Of a stretch of DNA of 64,000 nucleotides, positions 53,594 to 60,363 are shown one piece after another. The translations under genes and the position numbers were made by a program. The notes beneath the pieces were generated by a model. The model was not told the DNA's origin. It saw only the letters and a list, made by a program, of their open reading frames with translations, and did no database searches. The DNA is taken from the NCBI RefSeq assembly GCF_001278075.1, contig NZ_CP011340.1, positions 7,623,501 through 7,687,500 on the forward strand. Reading direction: 5' to 3'. Origin of the DNA: Streptomyces pristinaespiralis. GTDB taxonomy: Bacteria; Actinomycetota; Actinomycetes; Streptomycetales; Streptomycetaceae. Every line of letters starts with the position of its first letter. Position 1 is the stretch's first letter.

Positions 53594-53612
53594 TTCGAAA
53601 CTTTCGAAAGTT
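53594..53612. promoter_or_regulatory. Operator-like palindrome upstream of the xylanase gene
   Basis: AACTTTCGAAAGTT (53599-53612) is a perfect 14-bp palindrome that overlaps CGAAACTTTCG (53596-53606). The CGAA-N3-TTCG pattern is shared with the importer promoter at 43527-43537 and fits a LacI-family repressor of xylan genes. It lies in the divergent gap with zwf. Confidence 0.7.
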
Positions 53613-53776
53613 GCTCCGCAATTTTCTGTGGAACCTAGGGCCTGGCAAATCGGTGGGTCAATCCCCCTGCACGGAAGTCGCACCGCCGGGTGTGTGAGCC
53701 CGGGCAAGATCAGCGGGAGATGCGATGCTCGGAAGCGACGCATCCGAACGCCGTCGGCGCAGGGAGGCCTGACTCC

Positions 53777-55360
53777 ATGTCACAGAACAGGTCGCAGGAG
53801 AGCTCGCGGCAGCGGGCCCGGCGGACGCCGCCGGGCAGCGGCTGGGCCAATCCGCTGAGGGACCCGCTGGACAGGCGGCTGCCCCGTATCGCCGGCCCCT
53901 CCGGGCTGGTCATCTTCGGTGTCACCGGGGACCTGTCGCGCAGGAAGCTGATGCCGGCCGTGTACGACCTGGCCAACCGTGGACTGCTGCCACCGGGCTT
54001 CTCGCTCGTCGGCTTCGCCCGCCGGGAATGGCAGGACCAGGACTTCGCGGAGGTGGTCCACCAGGCCGTCAGGGACCATGCCCGCACGCCGTTCCGTGAG
54101 GAGGTGTGGCGGCAGCTCTCGGAGGGGATGCGGTTCGTCCAGGGCGACTTCGGCGACGACACCGCGTTCGAGCAGCTCAAGTCGACCGTCGAGGACCTCG
54201 ACAGGGCCCAGGGCACCGGCGGCAACTTCGCCTTCTACCTCTCCGTGCCGCCGAAGTTCTTCCCCGAGGTCGTCCAGCAGCTGAAGGACCACGGCCTGTC
54301 CGACGCGCCCGAGGGCTCCTGGCGGCGCGCGGTCATCGAGAAGCCGTTCGGCCACGACCTGGCGAGCGCCTGCGACCTCAACGAGATCGTGCACGAGGTG
54401 TTCGCGCCCGACGAGGTCTTCCGCATCGACCACTACCTGGGCAAGGAGACCGTCCAGAACATCCTGGCGCTGCGGTTCGCCAACTCCCTGTTCGAGCCGA
54501 TCTGGAACCGGTCGTACGTCGACCATGTGCAGATCACGATGGCCGAGGACATCGGCATCGGCGGCCGGGCCGGCTACTACGACGGCATCGGCGCCGCCCG
54601 TGACGTGATCCAGAACCACCTCCTCCAACTGCTGGCGCTGACCGCGATGGAGGAGCCCGCCTCCTTCGACGCCGCGTCCCTCGTCACCGAGAAGCTCAAG
54701 GTGTTCAAGGCCGTCAAGCTGCCGGCCGACCTGGCCCGCTCGACCGTGCGCGCGCAGTACACGGCGGGCTGGCAGGGCGGTGAGAAGGCCGTCGGCTACC
54801 TCCAGGAGGAGGGCATCGCTCCCGACTCCAGGACCGACACGTACGCCGCGATCAAGCTGGAGATCGACAACCGCAGGTGGGCCGGCGTTCCCTTCTACCT
54901 GCGCACGGGCAAGCGGATCGGCCGGCGCGTCACCGAGATCGCGGTCGTCTTCCAGCGCGCCCCGCACTCGCCGTTCGACTCCATGGCGACGGAGGAGCTC
55001 GGCCAGAACGCGCTGGTCATCCGCGTCCAGCCGGACGAGGGCGTGACCGTGCGGTTCGGCTCCAAGGTGCCGGGTACATCGATGGAGCTGCGCGACGTGA
55101 CGATGGACTTCGCCTACGGGGAGTCCTTCACGGAGTCCAGCCCCGAGGCGTACGAACGCCTCATCCTCGACGTGCTGCTGGGGGACGCCAACCTCTTCCC
55201 GCGGACCGAGGAGGTGGAGGAGTCCTGGCGGATCCTCGACCCCGTCGAGGAGTTCTGGGACCGCAGCGGAAAGCCGGCGCAGTACCCGGCCGGCACCTGG
55301 GGGCCCGCCGAAGCGGACGACATGCTCGCACGAGACGGACGGAGCTGGCGAAGGCCATGA
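53777..55360 (+). CDS. zwf: Glucose-6-phosphate dehydrogenase
   Basis: This 527-residue cytoplasmic enzyme oxidises glucose 6-phosphate to 6-phosphogluconolactone and makes NADPH, entering the oxidative pentose phosphate pathway. The cofactor loop is GVTGDLS (48-54), the substrate/catalytic motif is RIDHYLGKE (216-224) and the late conserved block is 'YERLILDVLLGDANLF'. ATG at 53777 has AGGGAGG 9 nt upstream. It overlaps opcA by ATGA. The classical transketolase-transaldolase genes that surround zwf in Streptomyces pentose operons are not present here, so this is a separate pair. Confidence 0.96.
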   Translation: MSQNRSQESSRQRARRTPPGSGWANPLRDPLDRRLPRIAGPSGLVIFGVTGDLSRRKLMPAVYDLANRGLLPPGFSLVGFARREWQDQDFAEVVHQAVRDHARTPFREEVWRQLSEGMRFVQGDFGDDTAFEQLKSTVEDLDRAQGTGGNFAFYLSVPPKFFPEVVQQLKDHGLSDAPEGSWRRAVIEKPFGHDLASACDLNEIVHEVFAPDEVFRIDHYLGKETVQNILALRFANSLFEPIWNRSYVDHVQITMAEDIGIGGRAGYYDGIGAARDVIQNHLLQLLALTAMEEPASFDAASLVTEKLKVFKAVKLPADLARSTVRAQYTAGWQGGEKAVGYLQEEGIAPDSRTDTYAAIKLEIDNRRWAGVPFYLRTGKRIGRRVTEIAVVFQRAPHSPFDSMATEELGQNALVIRVQPDEGVTVRFGSKVPGTSMELRDVTMDFAYGESFTESSPEAYERLILDVLLGDANLFPRTEEVEESWRILDPVEEFWDRSGKPAQYPAGTWGPAEADDMLARDGRSWRRP

Positions 55361-56304
55361 AGATCGACCTCACCGACACCACGGCCAGCAAGATCAACAA
55401 GGCGCTCGTCCGGGGCCGCCGCGCGATCGGCACCCCGGCCGTCGGCATGGTGCTCACCCTGGTCATCGTCACCGACGAGGAGAACGCCTACGACGCCATC
55501 AAGGCGGCGGGCGACGCCTCCCGCGAACACCCCTCCCGCACCCTCGTCGTCATCAAGCGCCACGCCCGCTCGCCGCGCGACCGCCACGACCCCCGCCTCG
55601 ACGCCGAGGTGCGCCTCGGCAGCGACGCCGGCGCCGGCGAGACGGTGCTGCTGCGGCTGCACGGCGAACTGACCCACCGGGCCGACTCGGTGGTGCTGCC
55701 GCTGCTGCTGCCCGACGCCCCCGTCGTCGTCTGGTGGCCGGTGGACGCCCCGCCCGTCCCCGCCAAGGATCCGCTGGGGGCCCTCGCGCAGCGGCGCATC
55801 ACCGACGCGTACGCGGTGGAGCGGCCGATCGAGGAACTCGACGCCCGCGCCTCGGGGTACGAGCCGGGCGACACCGACCTCGCCTGGACCAGGCTCACGC
55901 CGTGGCGCTCCATGCTGGCCGCCGCGCTGGACCAGGCCCGTGCCGAGATCGTCTCCGCGGTGGTCGAGAGCGAGGCCGACAATCCCAGCGCCGAACTGCT
56001 CGCCCGCTGGTTCGCCGACCGGCTGAAGGTGCCGGTCGAGCAGGTCGTCACCGAGGGGCCCGTCGTCACCGCGGTCCGGCTCCGCACCGCCGACGGCGAG
56101 ATCCACATCGACCGGCCGGAAGGGCCCGTCGCCCGGCTCAGCATCCCCGGGCAGCCCTCCCGCGTCCTCGCCCTGAAAGTGCGCAGCACCGCGGAGCTCA
56201 TCGCGGAGGAACTGCGCAGGCTCGACCCGGACGAGGCCTATGCCGCGGCGCTGCACGCACAAATCACCGCCCCTGCTCCCAAAACGGTTCCGGACACCGC
56301 CTGA
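55357..56304 (+). CDS. opcA: Glucose-6-phosphate dehydrogenase assembly protein OpcA
   Basis: This 315-residue cytoplasmic protein is required in actinobacteria and cyanobacteria for assembly and activation of glucose-6-phosphate dehydrogenase. Recognised blocks are 'TTASKINKALVRGRRAIGTP', 'LTLVIVTDEENAYDAIKAAG', 'HARSPRDRHDPRLDAEVRLG' and 'VVVWWPVDAPPVPAKDPLGA'. It starts inside the zwf stop (ATGA), so the two proteins are translated together. The last 20 residues are Ala/Pro-rich and variable. Confidence 0.95.
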   Translation: MKIDLTDTTASKINKALVRGRRAIGTPAVGMVLTLVIVTDEENAYDAIKAAGDASREHPSRTLVVIKRHARSPRDRHDPRLDAEVRLGSDAGAGETVLLRLHGELTHRADSVVLPLLLPDAPVVVWWPVDAPPVPAKDPLGALAQRRITDAYAVERPIEELDARASGYEPGDTDLAWTRLTPWRSMLAAALDQARAEIVSAVVESEADNPSAELLARWFADRLKVPVEQVVTEGPVVTAVRLRTADGEIHIDRPEGPVARLSIPGQPSRVLALKVRSTAELIAEELRRLDPDEAYAAALHAQITAPAPKTVPDTA

Positions 56305-56839
56305 ACGCCACCGGACGCAACTCTCCGCAATTGCGCGGTGACTCGACGGCGGGGTGAGGTGGGGTGTTTCAGGGCGCCGCCCCGCCCTGGTGTGAAGGCT
56401 TTGTGAGGTGCCGTCAAAAAACCTCCGCCTTCAATGAATCTGCACACCGAATGCTCAGGCGGCACACCGTCTCCCAACTCCGGACCTCCGCCCCGCCGCC
56501 CGCCTGACCTGCGGCTATCGGTGTCTGTGTGGGAATGTCCAGTTCTCTGCGGGATGACCCGCCGATCGCCCGGCGCGCGAATTCGGTGATTCCGTGAAGG
56601 AGATGGCGTCGATTCATGTAGGGGCGTCCACGCGACGGTAATCGGGTGCCTTTCCCGCTGAGAATCCGCTTGCCGTGATTGGCTGCTCAACGGCCTTACG
56701 TGCTTTGATCCTTCGCACCGCGGGATTCGAAGAAGGGTTCCCGGATCCGGGAATCCCCCCACGCCCGCCAGGCGGCCGGTACCGCTCTTTTCGTGCCGGG
56801 CGCTGCAATATCGAAATATCCATCCGAAGGGAACTTCTC
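56305..56839 (+). other. 535-bp intergenic region upstream of the exported-peptide gene
   Basis: No credible gene is seen on either strand. A 7-bp hairpin CAGGGCG/CGCCCTG (56370-56389) may end the zwf-opcA transcript. The region from 56690 to 56839 is less GC-rich than its surroundings, carries a perfect 16-bp palindrome (56738-56753) and ends in the AAGGGA ribosome site of the peptide gene, so the peptide promoter and any operator should lie here. Confidence 0.7.
56735..56756. promoter_or_regulatory. Palindrome upstream of the exported-peptide gene
   Basis: TTCCCGGATCCGGGAA (56738-56753) is perfectly palindromic; with flanking GGG/CCC the RNA could form a 10-bp stem with loop GAUC and one G-U pair. 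It may be an operator or an RNA hairpin in the leader of the peptide transcript. Confidence 0.5.
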
Positions 56840-57058
56840 ATGAGCTTCGTCCCCACCCAGGAGATCGCCGACTCCGAGCTGGACAACATCGCCGGCGGTC
56901 TCCACAGCGCCACGGTGAGCAACGCCACCGCCGCTCTTGACAGCATCGCCCCGGTCTCCGGCACCGTCGCCACCGTGACGGGCGTCGTCGAGGGTGCCAC
57001 CGGCATCAACACCGCGGCCATCACCGGCCCGGTCACCGGTCTCGTCGCCGGCCTGTAA
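56840..57058 (+). CDS. Double-glycine-leader peptide, bacteriocin-like (72 aa)
   Basis: This small secreted-peptide precursor has a 20-residue leader ending in the consensus double-glycine site 'DSELDNIAGG', cut by C39 peptidases such as the one encoded two genes downstream. The 52-residue product part is rich in Ala, Thr, Val and Gly, has no Cys, Lys, Arg or aromatic residue, is net acidic, and contains three GxxxG motifs (Gly48-52, Gly63-67, Gly67-71) typical of helix-helix packing in membranes. ATG at 56840 has AAGGGA 7 nt upstream. Databases often call similar short streptomycete peptides 'type A2 lantipeptide'; without Cys this cannot be a lanthionine peptide. Antimicrobial or signalling roles are inferred only. 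Confidence 0.88.
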   Translation: MSFVPTQEIADSELDNIAGGLHSATVSNATAALDSIAPVSGTVATVTGVVEGATGINTAAITGPVTGLVAGL

Positions 57059-57098
57059 GACCCGCGGCTCGCCGGCACCCCTCTGCCGGCATTGCCGA

Positions 57099-57139
57099 GC
57101 CGTGTGCCCCGGAGCCGGCCAGGTTCCGGGGCACACGGC
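57099..57139 (+). terminator. 15-bp hairpin between peptide and exporter genes
   Basis: A perfect inverted repeat (57099-57113 and 57125-57139; CCGTGTGCCCCGGA arm) with an 11-nt loop lies 40 bp after the peptide stop. It may act as a partial terminator or 3' stabiliser, giving much more peptide mRNA than exporter mRNA. Confidence 0.8.
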
Positions 57140-57249
57140 CGCGCGTGGTTCGGGCGCCATCGCCCCGCGCGCCGGCCCCTCCCGCACGGAGTGCGGTCGA
57201 GGCGGTATCCAGTTCCCCCGTAATCCGAGGCAGTTGAGGGAAGAGCATC

Positions 57250-58056
57250 GTGCAGTTCCGCCAACAGGCCCTTTCCAAACTGCAGTCACCGGAAGAGATA
57301 GACCTCCCGGTCCGTTTCGCCCGGCCGCAGGGGCTGCTCGTCCTCACCGTCACCGTCGTGGTCATGATCGCCGCGGGTGTGTGGGCGGTGACCGGAAAGG
57401 TGTCCTCCACAGTGGACGCACCGGGCATCCTCACCCACGCCCAGGGCAGTTACGTGCTGCAGAGCCCGGTCGCCGGCCAGGTCACGGAGGTCCTCGCCCA
57501 GGAGGGCGACAGGCTCCGCGCCGACGCGCCCCTGCTGAAGGTCAGCACCCCGCAGGGCGACACCGTCGTCCGCGCCATCGCCGCCGGCCGGCTGACCACA
57601 CTCGTCACCTCGATCGGATCCGTGGTCACCCCCGGCGCGGACGTCGCGGCCGTCGAACGCGTCGAGAAACCGGACGACCCCCTGATGGCCGTGCTGTACC
57701 TGCCCGCGGAGAACGGCTCCAGCGTGCCCGTCGGCGCCAAGGTCGACCTCAGCGTCCAGTCCGTGGCCACACAGAAGTACGGCGTGCTGCGCGGCCGGGT
57801 CAAGACGGTCGGCAGGACCGCCCAGAGCAGCCAGCGGATCACCGCCTTCCTCGGCAGCAGCCAGCTGGGCGAGCACTTCTCCCGTTCCGGTCAGCCGGTC
57901 TCCGTGCTGGTCGAACTGGACACCGCCTCGGACACCGAGTCCGGGTACCGGTGGTCGTCGTCCGACGGGCCGCCGTACGCGCTCGAATCCATGACCCTGA
58001 CCGGCGGCGCCGTCCACCTTGCCGAGCAGCGCCCGATCGATTGGCTGCTGCCGTGA
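57250..58056 (+). CDS. HlyD-family adaptor, NHLP bacteriocin-system type
   Basis: This 268-residue membrane-fusion-like protein has a short cytoplasmic N-terminus, one transmembrane helix (about 33-55; 'LLVLTVTVVVMIAAGVWAV') and an extracellular lipoyl-like beta domain ('GQVTEVLAQEGDRLRADAPL'). It fits the HlyD-type protein of NHLP/NHLM bacteriocin export systems. In a single-membrane actinomycete it cannot bridge to an outer membrane and may instead pass the peptide through the wall or stabilise the exporter. GTG at 57250 has GAGGGAAG 9 nt upstream. It overlaps the next gene by 4 bp (GTGA). Confidence 0.88.
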   Translation: MQFRQQALSKLQSPEEIDLPVRFARPQGLLVLTVTVVVMIAAGVWAVTGKVSSTVDAPGILTHAQGSYVLQSPVAGQVTEVLAQEGDRLRADAPLLKVSTPQGDTVVRAIAAGRLTTLVTSIGSVVTPGADVAAVERVEKPDDPLMAVLYLPAENGSSVPVGAKVDLSVQSVATQKYGVLRGRVKTVGRTAQSSQRITAFLGSSQLGEHFSRSGQPVSVLVELDTASDTESGYRWSSSDGPPYALESMTLTGGAVHLAEQRPIDWLLP

Positions 58057-60362
58057 CCCGGACCGAGCACAACGCCCCCCAGCCCCAGCAGCAGTTGCCG
58101 CCGGCCGGCCGCGGCAGGCACCGGCCGGAGGCGGCGGCGCCGAGCGGACGCCGCGGGACCCGTCGCGCCGCGCCGCCGCCCCGCCGCAAGCAGCAGCGGC
58201 GCGGCAGCAGGCCCCGTTCCGTGCGCACCCCCACCGTGCTCCAGATGGAGGCCGTGGAGTGCGGGGCGGCCGCCCTCGCGATGGTCCTCTCCCACTACGG
58301 CCGCCATGTGCCGCTGGAGGAGCTCCGCATCGCCTGCGGCGTCTCCCGCGACGGCTCCCGGGCCAGCAACGTGCTGAAGGCGGCCCGCAGTTACGGCCTC
58401 ACCGCCAAGGGCATGCAGATGGAGGCGACCGCGCTCGCCGAGGTGCAGCCGCCCGCCATCCTGTTCTGGGAGTTCAACCACTACGTCGTCTACGAGGGCA
58501 CGGGACGCAGGTTCGGCCGCCGCGGGGTGCACATCAACGACCCCGACAAGGGACGCCGTTTCGTCCCCGCGGAGGACTTCGACACCAGCTTCACCGGCGT
58601 GGCCCTGGTCTTCGAGCCGGACCGCGGCTTCCGCAAGGGCGGCCGCAAGCCGGGCGTGCTGGCGGCGGTCCCCGCCAGGCTGCGCGGCACCGCGGGCACC
58701 CTGTTCGCCGCCTTCCTCGCGAGCCTCCTGCTCGTCGCGGTGGGCGCGGCCGTGCCGGCGCTCAGCCGCACGTACATCGACATGTTCCTGATCGGCGGGC
58801 AGACCTCGCTGCTCGGCACCCTGTTCGCCGCCATGGCGGCGACGGTGGCCCTGACCGCCGTGCTCACCGGACTCCAGCAGGCGAACCTGCTGCGCGGGCG
58901 CATCATCTCCTCCACCCTGAGCAGCGCCCGCTTCCTGCGCCATCTCCTGCGGCTTCCCGTCACGTTCTTCGCCCAGCGCAGTCCGGCCGACCTGGTGCAA
59001 CGGCTCCAGTCCAACGACGCCGTGGCGGAGACCCTCGCGCGTGACCTCGCCGCGGCCGCCGTCGACGGCGTGGTGGTGATCCTCTACGCCGCGCTCCTGT
59101 GGAGCTACGACCCCCAGCTCACCGTCGTCGGCGTGCTGATCGCCCTGCTCAACGTCGTGGCGATGCGCATCGTCATCAGACTCCGCTCCACCCACACCCA
59201 GAAGCTGCGCGCCGACAGCGCCCGGCTCACCAACACCTCGTACACCGGCCTTCAGCTGATCGAGACGATGAAGGCGACCGGCGGGGAGAACGGCTTCTTC
59301 CGCAGGTGGGCCGGCCAGCACGCCACCACCCTGGACGTCCAGCAGCGCCTCGGCGTGCCGAGTGCGGTCCTGGCCGTCGTCGCCCCGACCCTCGCCACGC
59401 TCAACAGCGCCCTGATCCTGTGGATCGGCGGTCTGCGTGCTGTGGAAGGCCATATATCGATCGGTCTCCTTGTCGCCTTCCAGGCGCTGGTGGCCCGCTT
59501 CACCGCACCGATCACCCGGCTCAACGGCGTGGCCGGCCGCATCCAGGACTTCGCCGCGGACGTCGCGAGGCTCAAGGACGTCGAGAGCTTCCCCGTCGAT
59601 CCCCTCTACTCCCGCGAGGAACCGGACCCGAGCAGCCGCCGGCTCAAGGGACATGTGACGCTCGAGAACATCACCTTCGGTTACAGCCCGCTGGACGCGC
59701 CGCTGCTGAGCGGCTTCTCGCTGACCGTCGGCCCGGGCCGGCAGGTCGCCCTCGTCGGCGGCTCAGGGAGCGGCAAGTCCACCGTCTCCCGGCTGATATC
59801 GGGCCTCTACAGCCCGTGGGAGGGCACCATCCGGATCGACGGCCGGCTGCTCGCGGACATTCCCCGCGGGGCGCTCGCCGCCTCCGTCTCCTTCGTCGAC
59901 CAGGACATCTTCCTCTTCGAGGGCACCGTCCGCGACAACGTGACCCTGTGGGACCCCTCCATCTCCGACGAGGCCGTGGAGAACGCTCTCCGGGACGCCG
60001 CGGTGCTCGACGTGATCATGCGCCGTCCCGAGGGCATCCACAGCCGCGTCGAACAGGACGGCCGCAACTTCTCGGGCGGACAGCGCCAGCGCCTCGAGAT
60101 CGCCCGCGCCCTGGTGCGCCGCCCCAGCATCCTGGTGCTCGACGAGGTCACCAGCGCCCTGGACGCGGAGACCGAACGCGTCATCATCGACAACCTCCGC
60201 CGCAGGGGCTGCGCGTGCGTGGTCATCGCCCACCGGCTGAGCACCGTGCGCGACAGCGACGAGATCGTGGTGCTGGACCACGGCACCGTCGTCGAACGGG
60301 GCCGCCACGAGGAACTGGTGGCCGCCCAGGGACCGTACGCCGAACTCGTCAAGGAGCACTGA
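58053..60362 (+). CDS. ABC exporter with C39 leader peptidase (NHLP-type peptidase/permease/ATPase)
   Basis: This 769-residue exporter combines an N-terminal C39 peptidase (about 58-190), a six-helix membrane domain (about 205-500) and an ATPase domain (about 530-765). The peptidase keeps its catalytic Cys70 in 'QMEAVECGAAALAM', His143 in FNHYVVYEG and Asp163 in INDPDKG, so it should cleave the double-glycine leader of the peptide encoded upstream during export. ATPase motifs are intact: GGSGSGKST, the signature SGGQRQR and Walker B ILVLDEVTSALD. The first 57 residues are an unusual Arg/Pro-rich extension. The start overlaps the HlyD stop, so translation is coupled. Confidence 0.95.
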   Translation: MTRTEHNAPQPQQQLPPAGRGRHRPEAAAPSGRRGTRRAAPPPRRKQQRRGSRPRSVRTPTVLQMEAVECGAAALAMVLSHYGRHVPLEELRIACGVSRDGSRASNVLKAARSYGLTAKGMQMEATALAEVQPPAILFWEFNHYVVYEGTGRRFGRRGVHINDPDKGRRFVPAEDFDTSFTGVALVFEPDRGFRKGGRKPGVLAAVPARLRGTAGTLFAAFLASLLLVAVGAAVPALSRTYIDMFLIGGQTSLLGTLFAAMAATVALTAVLTGLQQANLLRGRIISSTLSSARFLRHLLRLPVTFFAQRSPADLVQRLQSNDAVAETLARDLAAAAVDGVVVILYAALLWSYDPQLTVVGVLIALLNVVAMRIVIRLRSTHTQKLRADSARLTNTSYTGLQLIETMKATGGENGFFRRWAGQHATTLDVQQRLGVPSAVLAVVAPTLATLNSALILWIGGLRAVEGHISIGLLVAFQALVARFTAPITRLNGVAGRIQDFAADVARLKDVESFPVDPLYSREEPDPSSRRLKGHVTLENITFGYSPLDAPLLSGFSLTVGPGRQVALVGGSGSGKSTVSRLISGLYSPWEGTIRIDGRLLADIPRGALAASVSFVDQDIFLFEGTVRDNVTLWDPSISDEAVENALRDAAVLDVIMRRPEGIHSRVEQDGRNFSGGQRQRLEIARALVRRPSILVLDEVTSALDAETERVIIDNLRRRGCACVVIAHRLSTVRDSDEIVVLDHGTVVERGRHEELVAAQGPYAELVKEH

Positions 60363-60363
60363 C

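Noticed and set aside
56840..57058. Lanthipeptide precursor
   Set aside because: The product part has no Cys and no LanM/LanB/LanKC-type enzyme is in the window, so lanthionine rings cannot form.
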